NCBI GenBank assembly: GCA_013398015.1
Contig: VZRR01006749.1
Location: forward strand, 310,001 to 374,000
Source: Oreocharis arfaki
Taxonomy: Eukaryota > Chordata > Aves > Passeriformes > Paramythiidae
Length of the DNA stretch: 64,000 bases
Direction: 5' to 3'
Shown here: positions 36,676-50,800 of the stretch, in pieces
Layout of the letters: each line of letters opens with the position of its first letter
Position numbering within the stretch: position 1 is the first letter of the stretch
Notes under the pieces: model-generated
Database searches by the model: none
What the model saw: the letters and a program-made list of their open reading frames with translations, nothing else
Told to the model about the DNA's origin: nothing
Made by a program: the position numbers and the translations under genes

Positions 36676-36795
36676 TATTATAGAATCTGATGGGTTGGAA
36701 GGGACCCATCAGAATCACTGAGTCCATCTCCTGGCCCTGTGAACTGGACGCTAAGACTCACATCATGAGCCTGAGAGCACTGTCTAAACCTTTAT
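36676..36795 (-). mobile_element. CR1 3'-end fragment
   Basis: Reads TAGAATCTGATGGGTTGGAA, then GGGACCCATCAGAATCACTG and GAGTCCATCTCCTGGCCCTG, the layout of a CR1 3' end in minus orientation. It fades near 36.8 kb. Confidence 0.75.
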
Positions 36796-37764
36796 GAGTA
36801 AAAAGTGTTTATTTATCCTTCTAGGAGTTATCAGTAGTGTCCATCATTTCTGGGATGGCCTGGCAATGGCCTGGAAGGGTCACTCTTTAATTCTTGACGT
36901 ATTTGCTTGGGCATCAGGAACTTTTAATAGGACACTGTTCCTCAAAATCCTTATCAAATGTCAAGTCAGTTCATCTGCTACTCAGTTCCCTGAGCCTCGT
37001 ACTGATTTTCTTAAAAGACAAAACCGAGGAGTTTTAGTCCTGATAGCAAAGGAGTTCTGGTGGCTGTTGCTGCATTGTAAGGGAAGCACTAGGAACAGTG
37101 AGAGCTGTGTGTGGTGCCAGGGCAACAAAAGAATAAGAGGCAGAAAGCACAGGAGGAGAGCAAAGTCTGTACAGGATGTCGATCCAAAGCTTAGTTCCTT
37201 GCTCTTGAGTATAAGAACTAAGTAAATTTTGAGTTATAGGGCTATAATTCCATTGCTGCATTGTGGTGACTCTATAAGGCCACTTGAGCTCTGCTCTTAT
37301 AGTTTATGATTTCACCACAATCCCCTGGTGGATTTACAGCCTTGTAATTTTTTACAGTAGTGAGCTGCTTATTTTTCTGTTTACGATGGTACATCACTGG
37401 AGAAATTGGTAACGGTCACCTAGTCCTATCATATAGCCCTAATACTCTTGCATTTGTTTTTGAAGAAAAAATTTAAATTGTTCTTTTGAATCTGATGGCT
37501 GGGCACAGAGGAGGGAAGCTCCTTTTCTGCCTCTCTATCTCTTTAAAGATTGCTTAATTTAGCAACTATTTGTCTAGATGCAGGAGAGCATAATGACTAC
37601 GAATTTCACATCTCGCTATGACAAACAGCTGTAAGACTCCTACTTTCACATATTTTCCTTTCTCTTTCTTTCCCTCCTGCTGTATATTAATTTCTCAATT
37701 AAAGTTCATCTCACCAGCCTCTTTCACAGGATGTCACCATAACAGAAGGCTGAGGGGAGGTCAG

Positions 37765-37789
37765 TGTGGATCACCACAGGTGATCCACA
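37765..37789. repeat. Perfect inverted repeat, 11-bp arms, 3-base loop
   Basis: TGTGGATCACC, loop ACA, GGTGATCCACA. The arms are GC-richer than the surroundings, so the hairpin would be stable. It is not in a recognisable gene. Confidence 0.85.
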
Positions 37790-40700
37790 GGACTGAGGAG
37801 GAAACAGGTCTTGGGCTTGATCCCACCCTAGCATCATGCCATGGATTTTGGTTCAGAACAGATGGACATAACCATTAATTTGATTAGTTGTGAGTGTGGA
37901 AGGGAGGTAATCACAGCAAAAGGGGATGAGCACAGTAGGCAGGTAATTTAAGTGTCATATGCTTGTCTGCTGTAGCGTCACAGCCATATTCTGCTCCACA
38001 GGTAATGGTGCCAATTACTTAGAGCACATAAATAAATAGAAGCATTTAACGATCAGCACAGTTGGCCAATCTACCCGTTGTACCCTGAGTACTGAGAGAG
38101 AAGGCATCACAGACTCAGCAACAGTTCTGGGGAGCTGCTTAGGAGAGTTAAGTGTTTGAATAGAGAGGTATTCTGGATACCCAGAAGTTTTGATTTTGAT
38201 GGAAGTACTGGCTTTGGCATTTAGAAAAACTCAGTGTCTCTATTAACATCTTTCAGTACAACTTTCAGCGATTTTATGGTAGGTCAAAAAGCATGTCTGT
38301 GGCCAAAAGGAACCGAACCTGTCTCTACGTGCAGACTAATGGGTGTATAATAGACATGCCCGCAGGACTACAATTTTAGATGAATACAAATTATTGAAAA
38401 GGGGTTTCATTACAAATACTGAATTACCTCTAATTCGAATGTAGAAAATTACCATTGGAGTGTCATAGGATCAGTTATTTGTGGGGACTTTGTTTCTTTT
38501 TGTTGTAAACAAAAAAGTGCTGGATGTGACACATGATAATCATTGTTTTTCTTGAGTCTGGGATGTGAAGAAGTATACTAAAAAATCTATCTTGATATCT
38601 GCTTTACCAAGACTCCTAAGATTGGATATTTTCTTTGAGAAAAAGCTCACACATCCACCTCCTTGACAGTGAATCTACTGGTTTAATAAGCTGATATTTT
38701 CAGGGCATATTTTTAATTAAACTACAGATAAAAACCTAAGACACGCAGGTGTTAACAAGTGGGTTGTAGCCAGTGCCCTCCAAACACTGGTCAATGCAAT
38801 ACATGCTGCAATTTCAGGTGAGGCATTTTCAGTCAGGTTTTAATACAGTCTATCATAGGTTGGACCATGGCAGTTCCTAAAACAGCTCTGAATTTTCTAT
38901 ACTTCGCTTATTTGTATATGTTCATTACTGGTATTATATCTAAATTAGGCTCTTACACAGTTTGGCCACCTTCTTCCTTTGGACACACACTACTGTGTGC
39001 AAATAAAGGGGAAGAAAAGCCACGCAGAAGGATTTATTCAGTAGTGTTTCCGTTTAACCACATGGGGGCATGAGATGTTTATTTAAGAGACCTTTTTAGG
39101 CATACGATTGGGAAATACGAGGAAAGGAAGCCTTCCTGGTAAACTGGAATCAAAATTGTCACTTGCTTTTTCAGATCTTTGTTTGAAATCAAGATACTTA
39201 GTAAACAGTTATTGCAAATGACATTAACCTAAAATATAGCAACAAACAAAAATAGAGCATGGACAGGAAAGAATATCAAAACAGATTTTAAATATCCCCA
39301 TTAGTCAAGCTGGCCTCTAAACATATTTTTATGATGCTATTTTGGTGCCTCTGTGAGCAAAATCTGAAATCTTCCATGTAACACTGCAAGTCTGACTTAA
39401 ATAACTTGAATGTTTATATTAAATGAGAAGGAGGGTGCTCTGAAATATAGCAACCTACATCTGGAGTAAATCCATTTCATTAATTGCCTAGATGACATTA
39501 ATTTTTGTCATTCACTTGCAAGATGAGTACTATGCTCTATACATTACAGCCCAGATCCAGCAAAGCACATAAAATCATAGCTAATGATGTTAAGTGCTTG
39601 AATAGTTCTCCTTGAGCACATGCCTTAAACTGGGTATGTATTGAAGTGCATTCCAACACAGAGAAAGTAGCACAATCAAACCTTTAATTAGTTTTAAAAT
39701 GGAATTCAAAATGCAATGCAACTCTTTGCACTTTACATTGAAAAAAATGCATGCTTTGAGACTCTCTTGGGACAGAGATGACTAAACCTATTTATCCACT
39801 TTCGTTTCCGAAGGGAATGAATGCTCATTGTTTTCTGCTGGTTTTTCCCCCTAAATTTATAAATTTATTTTGCTCAGTCAACTGGCTTGTTTACAGCAGA
39901 GTATTTATATGACTGTTTCCAAGTTGGTTTTTTAAAAATTTTATTTATAAGATAATTCACACATTTTATTGGTATTTAAAAGGCTGGAATATTTTTGCTT
40001 CTACTCCTGTAGTTTTAAATCAAAGCAAAAATGAGCAGCATTAACACCGTGTAAGCAAGTGCTCACAGTACCTGAAAGCTTGTTTCTTTTCAAAATAAGT
40101 AGAAAATCAGGATTTTGTTCTGCACATTTCTGATCCCGATATTTAATACTCGCACAGCTCAAAGGAACCGTAAATCTGGGTCTTGTACTTTGAGCCATTT
40201 TGTGCTTTCTGTTCTGCAGTATTCAGCATATGCCTTTGACATACTGATGTCCGTCTAAACAAGATTGCTGTACACAGGTGAATTCCGAGAGGGAATCCTG
40301 TCCTCTTGCTCCTCTCAGAGAGAAGAAACTGAGAAAAGGACCCCTGAATTCAATCCATGCTTCACCAAAACTTGGAGTACCGTTCTCTTTAGCTTTGTAT
40401 AAACCCATTTTTGTGGTAAATACATTTCTACAGAAGGTCTCAATATTGCCCAGAGTCAGCAGAGAGAGGCAAAACTATTTCTGAGCATAATGTAGTTTGT
40501 ACAGCACAGCAGAATTTGTTCTAGCAGACTACAGCTGTTGGGTACTTTTTCCTAAGCTATAAAACCTTCTTATGCCAATGCCCAGGCGTGGATCCATTCA
40601 ATTTGCTCCAACAGTTTAATCTTGATATCTTGCATTTTTAAGTGCTCTATAAAAGCTTGCCTGAAAATCCTTCCCAAAAAATGCTGAAATAACTTGAGCT

Positions 40701-43246
40701 TGCTGACCTGCTAGTATAACAAAGGAGCTCGCATGTCTCTTCACTGTGTTCTCAGAGTTGAAACACAAGCATATGAGAGGAATTGTGACAAACAGAGCAT
40801 GAGTCCACATCGCACCCTTAGCCTGGCAAAATGCCCACTGACACTAGCTGGGCCCTTTCTGTCCCCAAAACAGCCTGCAGTGGGCTTGACTGCATTTCTT
40901 TTATGTTGGCTAAAATGCCTGTTCCTTGCTAGCAATGAAGCACTTGTGTATATTAATCTCTAAAGCTATCACCTCGTCTCTGTGCTCTCTAAAATGAATG
41001 AGGCAATGAACATGCTGTCAGATACTGTTTTCCAGTAAGCTTTTCTGATCCACTAATGCATCAAATATATTTGAATTTACTATTCACATAACTTTTTATG
41101 GAACTCTATTAAGCCAATTTGGTTGATAACCACTGTAACCTTTTTAGTAAGTTACAGCACAGTGAGGTCACTATTCCTGGATATGGTTTGCTGTATCATG
41201 CACTACGTGCTGATGCAGTGACATCCTTGTATGAAGCAGGAGAGCACAGTTAGTTGGTTTTGTTTGTGGGATTTTTTTTAAAGATTGCTTGTTTTTAAAT
41301 CGAGAACTGATTAGAGAGAATGATTTAATACTGCTTTTCTTCAAAAGCAACATAGTCTTGGGAAAGGATCAAACAGTCCCTCTAAGCTGGCTACTACCTT
41401 CTTGACTTCATGTTGTTTTTAAATGAAACATCTGACACATTCTCCAGCTGGGATGTTATTTTCTTCTTCTTGACAAAGCAATTCAAAATTCACTGAAAAA
41501 CAAGCTGAATGGAAAAGGGAATTTTTTTTTTTCCACAGACGTCTGTACCTTTCTTTCAAAGCTGATGTGATCTTTCATCTGGACAAGAAAGGCTTTGATC
41601 CAAACTCTGAGATCCCCATATCTCCCAGTTAATTGGTGTTAGTGAGGTAGGTTTGACAGTCCTTAGCGCAGTGTGTGGAATTCTTTACTGTGTTAAGACC
41701 TGTCTATTGTGCCTCAGTCAGCTCAAAGACATCAGCTTTCTCTTGTTTGACTTCTGTCCCACTGGGGATGGTTACAGGTTTTATGTGCTTTCATTATTCT
41801 CTCTTGTAAAACCGCTGAATGCCAACAAAGCAAAACACTTGTGAAACTGAACAAAAACAATGTCTTACAGACATCCCTGTAACCTTTGGTTTTCACACAA
41901 ACTCACAGATAAGAGAGCAGGAGAAGGGGATCGCATTAAAAATTGAGCTCTTCATTTTTTAATAACTTGCTTGCTTTTGGGGGTGATCATGTCTGTTCTC
42001 CTGTAATATATTTGTTAATTGAAACAATAGAAGCAAGCATCATAGTTCCTACCATGTGTATGTGAGTTGCACGCAGTGTATAATCATCTTATTCTCTAAA
42101 GAACTAGCCTCATTTTAAAACCCCAATTTTAGTGTGATTAATTTAAACAAGATCTGTGTCCTTCCTTCATGGTAGGACACAGCAGAATAAAGAAAATCTT
42201 AACTTCTCCACTGTGTAGCATTTGGCATTGAGGGTAATAACCTGGCAAAGAGATCTTACTGTATGGGGCTTTTTCTCAAGCTCCTTTGTTAACGTGGACT
42301 GTACACAGTGAATGGACACAACCTTCACAGCCACACTATTACTGGAATTATAGAGGAGGCAAGAAAGAAATGCATAAAATTAATTTCCTTTTCTGCTTCA
42401 GGGGCACTACGATAACCCTTGTCACTTCTCCCTCAGGGTGCACTGCAACTTCATGTTCCCATACCTAGACTTCAAGAAATATTACAACTAAAAAGCAAAA
42501 GAACACTAGTAATTACACTAACAGAGCACTAATATTATACCTAGGGAGCACTTAGAATTTCCTGGGTGGGTAGTCCAAGTTTCTACAGCTGAAGAACTCG
42601 ATGCTTTGTAATCCATCCGTTTTCCAATGGAACTATTCACTTCTTCTCTCAGACAGTCTAACAATTACAATTATCCAGTTAAACTTGATAATTGAAAAAA
42701 TATGCATGCAAAGATGTGTGAACTTTTTTCCTGCAACAACTATTAATCTCATAAATTATATTATGCTTTTGCTTAGACCCTACTCACTTCTTTACCTTTG
42801 CAACTATAGCAAAGCTACAAGTTCACCAGAAAATGCAACTTCTTCACTTGTCTGTCAGATGGTGGGAGTGAACATCCCCTCATGAAAAAGCATAGGTGAA
42901 AAGGGTTCTTAGGTAGGTGACTCAATCAAATACTATCAGAACATGCAGCTGTGATATTCCCGAGGATCTCTGGGCAGTGACAATGGCCCGCTATTCTTTA
43001 AGGTACAGCAAGCAGTGTAATAGAGAACAATTCCCATTTAAGTATCATGCTGAGCTGTTGCAGCATTGTTTTGGGTGCTGGCAGACAAACCAAAAGCTAT
43101 TGACTATAGCAGTACTGCAAAGTCTTTAACTCCAAATCAACTCAGCATTCCAGAACTACATTTTGGAAAGAGTGTAGGATCTTTGTGGTGTGTTTATTGT
43201 CTGTTAAGCTAGGGGGTAAGCTTACTCAGGTCCTGATATCTGATCA

Positions 43247-43277
43247 TGAAATTCATAATATGAATTTCAATATTGAA
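43247..43277. repeat. Perfect inverted repeat overlapping a 12-bp palindrome
   Basis: Arms TGAAATTCATA and TATGAATTTCA around one central A (43247-43269), overlapped by the palindrome TTCAATATTGAA (43266-43277). AT-rich. Confidence 0.85.
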
Positions 43278-46200
43278 AATATTAAAGATTGAAGTAGAGA
43301 TTCCTCATCCACTAGGCATAAAAAGCACAAAGCAAAAATCATTATTAGCTGATATGTTTGAGAAACTATGCGACAGCTATGACCCTGCAGCTGTTATTGA
43401 TCTTGGCAGTTAGAGGTTTAATATTGATTAGAGACTGATATACCACTGACATGCACATATCCATTTCTTTCTGAATGTATGTCTCATCTTTTTTCTTCAG
43501 GTTCATCTCTAGAGCAAAGATCTCAGAGTTCAATGCACTACTCAATAGTAGCTTCTGCATCCCACAGCTATTTTTTTTAGTGCAGCCTATTTCTAAAAGT
43601 TGATAGGAAGGCAGTGCCTTTGAACTACAGTGAGTGGGGATATCTGCAGAGGATAAGGATTGATCTTAAGCAGAAAGCTCAGGTTTGGGGGGAAAAAAGG
43701 AAGAAAAATTAAATGAGGCTGTGAAAAAATGATTTTTACAATTGATGAAAAAAGTCCAACTCACCACAGTAAATAGGAAGAGATGGCAGCATGTAAATGG
43801 AGACACAGACTTATGATTGGTTTTGCTAATCAGGGACAAGACAGAAGACTGTTAGAAGAGCTAGTCCTGTGCTCAGTGAAGATGGATATTTCAGGATAAA
43901 AACTCTTTTCATGAGTAATGCTGACATGCCCAAGTTGAAATTATCTGTGACAAAATGCATCAGTGGACAATGAGATTGTTCAGATATGGGTGACTTGCAG
44001 GTTGTTAGGAGACTGGGAGAGACATACAGATGCAGTGGCTGGCTCCTGAGGTGAGAAGGTCACTTAGTCCATGCTGGGATCCATGACCCTTTGTGTGCTG
44101 TAGCTCTGAGAGCTTGGCCTGCCATAGTCTGATCTGTTGTCCACACCAGCAGCTTCTGCCTCCTGTGGGATAGAGCACTTGGTCTCTGTATGTGAGATTT
44201 GCAGCCTTCAAACAACCATTCACATGCTGCTCCAAGGGCTTCCTGGTTTTTTGAAACAGCCACAGACTGCCATTTTTAGAAATCCTGGTTGCAAACAATG
44301 GATATGAGAATCATTGCTCCAGTTCTGCAGCTGTGAGAGGCTGCTCTAGAGTCTGAAGAAGAAAACATACATAACCAAGTGATTAAGCAGCCACTGTAGG
44401 GGTTGCCACTCATTTTGGACTGGGGATTTTGGTTTGTTTGATTGTGTTTAAGGGGTGCAATAATTTATTTTTAGCGCAGTAGTGTGTAATTTTTCCATTG
44501 GCTGACTTCTTTAGGAAAGAGTAACAAATGTAGTGATTATTCTCTGGCATCCTGAGACAAGTGCCTGGCTGTTTCCATATCACTACTGAAATCTGAAACC
44601 AATGAGAGATTTGGGCCAGTTGTTGAGTTACATACATAAAATCTCCTACATGAGCTTAGGGCTTTTCACATGTTTAGGCACCTAGGGTTGATTCAAAGCG
44701 ACTGATGGAATAACCAGGCTTTATGCATTAGACATGAAAGGCATTTGAATAAATTCCAGTTCGGCATTTACATCTGGCATTTTCAAGATTTACTCTTATC
44801 TCACTTCCTTGCAAGAAAATTGAGATTGTGCTTTACCCAGCTTTTCAAGCATTTCCAGATAAATACCTTTGGAGAAAAGAAATCTGGCTAAAGAATGTAC
44901 TTGCTCTCTTTACTTATTCACAATTTCAGCAACAAACCCAGGCAACTTTTTTTTAACCTCTTCACAGCTGAATGTGTCAGAAAGTTGATTCACAGCCCAA
45001 GGAGTTTCATTTACTTATTGCTAACATTTTGGATTGGCATAGATGTAATCTCATTAGGGTATCCGTGGAGAATGACATGCGGAGGGAAGTAGCTTCTATT
45101 GTTTACTCGTACTATATGTTGGGGTAATCTGCGAAGCCCTGGTGGAGTTGTAACTCTGAACATGCTGATCAGAAGCATTAAGGAAATTAACATAAAGCTC
45201 TATTAATGGCTTAAGGGAATCTGACTAAACAAACAAGGCCACACTGAGCAATAAATGTGAGTCTCAGACTGCATGACTTTCCTCATAACTACTCTAATTA
45301 ATTGCTACAAAAGATTAATTTTATAATACAGCATGGATATCAAAGGGAATAGCTTCGTGATTTAAGTGTTACGTGTCTCCCTGGGAGACTCAGGTTCAGT
45401 TCTTCACGCAGCTGTTGTCAGCCTTCCAAAATATAATAGCTAAAATGAATTTCTTGGATTTTACTGCTGGAGTTTCTATGGAATAAAGACCTCAGACCTT
45501 CTTCTGCTGAAGTCAGTGGCAGGTTGCTGTTAATTTCAGTGGAAGCAGAAGCAGGTACACGAATATTAAAACCAAATTCTGCTTTGAAACTGTTTGCACT
45601 TTTTCATAAATTTAAAACCATGTTATCACACACAAAATATCCCTGCCAAAAGCCTGCTTTCCAGTACTGGTTCAGCTATATGTGGGGACATGAGCTCCAT
45701 ACACCTCCTTTACAAGTTGGATGCATAATTAGCTGAAATTGATTGCATTGGTTTCTGAATCAAGATGTGGCAGAATTGTGATTTGGTGTGTTTGGAAATG
45801 CAGCAGAGCTAGGCTATAAAATTTCTTGTGAAATATGTCATGCCGTTGCATGATCTCTCCTTTGGTCAGGAGTTAAATTCTGCCTTGCCCAGAAAAAAGT
45901 GAGATGGGGTTCCTTGGAGGAGTTTGAGCCCAGTAAGTGCTTTCTTTTTGGACTGAAGCAAAGGACATCCATCACACTTTTTTATTTGCTGTATATTAGC
46001 CTGTATATAGAAGTCCAAACTGGATATTTTGGGTTAGAGGGCAGAGCAGTTGTCTAAGAGCTCAGGCACACAGGACAGGACTCATAGCAGATAACACTAT
46101 TTTCTTCCAGTCTAGTTATCTTTCTGAGGTGGTTTCCTTCATGATCCAGAGAGAAAAATACACACTTTTCAAGTGCAATTCCTCTGACTTCAAGACTTGT

Positions 46201-47659
46201 GTTTTAGAAGAAGGTGGATAGCACCCAGAATGTCTCACTAACTCTACTTTTGGTTGTATGAATCCCAGCTGCAATCAATCTGTTGCTTTAAATAGCTGCC
46301 AGTGTTGTCTTTCAGTGCCACAACTGAGCTTGTGGTATCTATATGAATGGTTTAAGTGACAGCAAATATAAGACAACATGGCTTTGATTAGTCCCAGTGA
46401 AGAGGATGAAGCCAAGTCACATAATGTCATATTTGCAAGGCCATGCGCATAGGAAGTGTGCTGATAGCTCAGCTGATGTGTGATACCCTAACTGTACATC
46501 TGAGCCCAAAGGGTCATCAGCCAGGCTTGTTAATCATCTCAGTGAAGAACTGTCAAGCAGAACAATGTCCCTCTACTTGTAGATCTTGGCCGAAGCTGTT
46601 ATTTGATGGTTGGCCTGATCTTTCCTCTCCAAAATCTTGTGAACGCAATCCTATAATTATTCTTGGTTTATTTTGACAAGTGTTTCCACTGCTTCCCCCT
46701 CACTTAATATTTATCTACATGAGCCAAGTTGGAGGCTTATGTTTTAAAGAAAATGAATGGTGAAATAAGACTCTGCACTCAGAATAAGGAGCCTAACTAG
46801 GTGATCTGATTTTCAAAAATGCCAATTGCCCAGAAAAGACTTCCAGCTCTAGAGACCATTAAAAAAAACCTTAGCTTTGTAACTGTTACTACAATTATTA
46901 TTTATGGTATGTATTGCAGTAGTATTCTGGCAGCCCACAAAGAACCATTGTGTGAAGCACTGTACGACCACAGAGACGAAAGTTACACAGATTAAAATTC
47001 CAACTGCCTGTTCCATGGTGGAAACAAAGTCAGAATATGCACACCTCGCTCAGCCACCCCCTCCATGGAAAATGTCTGTCAGCTATTCAGATGTTCTACT
47101 TTTTAAATGAATCAGTCAGACAGTAGCCTTTGCCGGGCACACGAGGAGCCAGGAAGCTTCGTCCTGTGCACCCCATCATTTCTGAGACCCCTCTGGATAC
47201 TGGTTGAGGGCTCTCTCTGCTGCTCTCCATGCCTGGGCATGTCACAGTCACTCAGTATGATCCCAGCCAGTTTTCTCCATGCAGCACTAATGGCTTTGGC
47301 TGAAGTGACAGGTCCCCTTATTTGTGGCTGTTTCTGTGCCTTTCACGCCCAATCAAAAATGTTTACAAAGGTGCAGTCAGGGAATGAAGGAGAGGGGAGC
47401 AGAAGAAAAGAAATCCAATTTTGTTTGGAAACAGTTTCAGAGCTTAATTAGTAAAGAGGGGGGTGGGAAGGGGGGCTGAACAGGTGGTGTATTATTCTGC
47501 CAGGGATCTTCAAAAGCGAGGGAGTGCATATTGTTAGTTTTCTGCAGAATGAAAAATGAGAAGGTCGACAGTACCTGGATACCTAAGAGCAGGTGAGCTG
47601 CCGAAGTAAGGTCAGAGTTATGCACACATACGCACTCAAAAAATCTGCATAGAAAAAAA

Positions 47660-47880
47660 ATTCCTTTTTACCCACAAGGGGACAGATCCCAGCTCCGCAT
47701 CGGAGATTTACATGGATTCATATTCATTACATTAGCAGTAGCCACATTTAGCAGCGATTCCCAAAGGAGCAGGAAAATGATGGCCTCGAAGAAAGCTGCC
47801 ACATTTCAAACTCTCCAGCTGTGCCTTGCCACCATTGCTACATTCCACTGCCAAATGCAGTAATTTATGAATTTGTCTTT
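47660..47880. promoter_or_regulatory. Candidate conserved non-coding element
   Basis: A stretch of balanced composition with scattered CpGs, a CTCF-like CCACAAGGGGACAG (47672-47685, 12 of 14), and a TTCATATTCATTACATTAGC homeodomain-like run, without repeat character. A subjective call. Confidence 0.15.
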
Positions 47881-50800
47881 TTTATCTGAAAAAAATGTTA
47901 ATTTACAGAATGAAGAGAAGAATAGGAAAGCACTAACATGCCTAGAAAAGAAATGTCTGTATTTTCATTTAACTGCTTTATAACTATTTCTCTGACGCTG
48001 TAAATGTTATTTGTGTTCATAAGGTCATTATTATTTTGCATTAGATGCTTAAAAGAAAGCAGGGGTGCCAGCAGATAGAGCATTCCAGCTTACAAAAGAG
48101 TCATTCTAAAGGCATGGTAGCCCAGCAAGACTACCGCAGAGTTTGAAAACATAGAGAATGAGTTATGAACAGTAACGATTTTTTACTTTGTTTATTTAAG
48201 TACTGAGCATATGCCATAAAAGAATAATAGATATTGCAGTTGTTTCAAAGAAGCTATTTTATGTTATATTGGATGGAACTATGTACGTGTGCATCTGTTC
48301 TGGTAAGGCAGACTAGGACATACACTTTTTTTTGGATTAAATTATTAGTTGAGTAAAGACAAGTCTTTGTAATTTGTCTGACACCAACAGGAAGAAAAAG
48401 ATTATTCCTAATCAAGTATCTGTCCTTCCCATAGCATTGTTGCTGAAAACATCAAGCAGAGCTGTCTACAGGACCGCTGAAAGAGTTTGCAGGGTAAAAA
48501 ACATGTGCATAATAGTCTTACTTGTGGGTTGATTCTGTTTTGCAGTGTTTCAGTTTTCAGTCTAAGGGAATCAAATCACACTGTATACATTTTTGGATTT
48601 TGTGGAATGTCGTAAGGCAGGAGATCCAAAGTATAGCTTTCTGTAAAAGTTTCTGTACCTTATGAGGCACCTTGGTAAGGGTGGAGCTTGGCAGAGTCCA
48701 AGAGCAGCTCTGCTAAGCCTATCTTACACTGTAGTTTAATAAGTTCAGCACTATCACTGAGACCCAGGATAAACCTTTCTAATTCAGGGAGTTTTACTAC
48801 TGTGGTGTTGAAAGGAATGAAGATCCTGTTCAAGTGAGAGTACTTCACATCCAGGGATATCTTCCAGCAGATCAGCAGGCAGAGTTGTATTAAAACCTTT
48901 ATGCGCTTCTTTGTGAAACCAGGCATTTATAATGTTGACTAATTATGGTGTCTTCCCCCTGGTGCTCAATTATTCCTAGTTTTATGGGCTACTTAATGAA
49001 GCAAAATTCTCCATTAGTTTTTAAAATGTCTTTACCATCTAATGCTAGAGGCTGTCTTCTCAAAACCATGTCCACCTGGACCAAAGTCTCTTGCTCTCCT
49101 GACAAAATGGAGGCAAGGCACTGACAAAAGGAAATAATCAGCGCAAGACGCCAGGAAGGAAAGGTACGTTTCTTACCTGGCTGGTGAAAAAGAAACTGTA
49201 TGGGGCAAAGAAAACCTCTTTATGGCAACTCAGCCAATCTTATTCTGCACCAAGGTAATGCAGATTAACAGCCCAGGAGAAAACATGATCCCTTCAGCGG
49301 TCTCTATCCCCGCACCCCGTAGGTGAAAAGAGCCAGCGTGCTGTCCCTGCTGCATGCTGCCTGTGGCATAGCAACCAGGTGGCATCTATGAGCAGGGTCC
49401 TCAAGAGCCCTGGAGAGCAGGCAGAAAGTGCTTTGTTATGAGTCAAGAGGAAAGCTGGCATTGTGGGCCATCTCACAGGGCTTAGTCAACGCTGAATTCT
49501 CTAAATATCTCTAGATATCTCCTAGGTTCCCTGGCCAGCAAAGAAGGGAACAAAACAGACTTGGTTTTGTCTCCTCCCTCAAAAGGTCATTCTAATACAT
49601 CAGTGATCCTTCTCATTGAACATGGTTCCCTTTATTTCACTTCAGGGTTTCATCTGTTCACTTTGTGCTATTCCTTTTCCTTGCTCCCATACTGAAAATG
49701 ACAATCTCCTGGCCTTTCAAGTTTGTTTGCTGCTAGTGTTTAGGGATTGTGAATCACTGTCTTCTTTCACTTATAAGCCCTTCATAATGCCTCTGATTTT
49801 GGTCATGGTATGTAGGATTTACACCCGTGTAAATGAAATCAGTACATGACCCATGACAGGGGCTCCTTAGCAGTCTTTTTTTTAGGCTGTGTAAATTAAT
49901 TTTTCTTGAGTTTCCTCTCAGGATAGCATAAATTATGAGACAAAAACCTATAACTCACTGCTAGGCGAGCAGCAGTTACTCCCCCTCTACCACTTTCCTG
50001 CCAAAATTATGGGAGAATAGCTGGTGATCTCAGCTCATATTTGCATGGCATGAACAATAACAAGACAGAAAAATGCTTGCTCAGGTGTCATGAAGACGTG
50101 TACCCATTGTTGCCACTGCCTTCCTTCCAGCGTGGGAAATGCATCAGAGAGCACAGAGGCAGTGTCTGTGCCCTCTTGCTTCTTGGTTCCTCTTAATGTG
50201 AGAAGGAAAAGATATTATTGTCGTATAAAAATTGTGTACTGATGAGTGCACAAAGTATTATACTGGATGTTCCTGGTTGCTAAAATTGCATCAAAGCTTC
50301 TTTTTTTTTTTCTTTCCTCTTCTTTGATTCAAGAGCTCACTGTGTAAATATTAACTGTAGCTATCAAGAGGCAGAGGAGAGTTTCAAGAGACCTGGCCAT
50401 TTGATGTCAGCCGTTTAAATCATGATAATATTTCTTCTTGCACTGTGTTCTAAAGGTTATGCCCTGCACTTGGCCACACAGAGACTGCTGCCTAATGGAA
50501 GCCCTAAAAAATGCAAGGCTCATCATTCCATTTGGTCTGAGGTTTACATCTGCAGATACTGAGACTGGCTGTGAGTGCCTCTGACTGCCCACCAGTTATG
50601 CATCAGCCACCCCCTCAGAAGAGCTGGAATGGCTCAGGTGTCAAAGAGCAGTGCTTGAGAGGCAAGAGGCCCTGCAAAGCCCCCATTTCACAGAAGCAAT
50701 GTCACTGCATAGGCTGCTGAATCAGAAGGTAAAAGTGAAGAAGCAGATGACTGTGTTGGCTGACACACTGCTTGTTGTACTGAAGTCAAACCAACCCAGA

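Noticed and set aside
36794..37225. 143-codon plus-strand open frame, the longest without N
   Set aside because: No recognisable domain, promoter or splice context. In 64 kb of six-frame sequence one or two frames this long are expected by chance.
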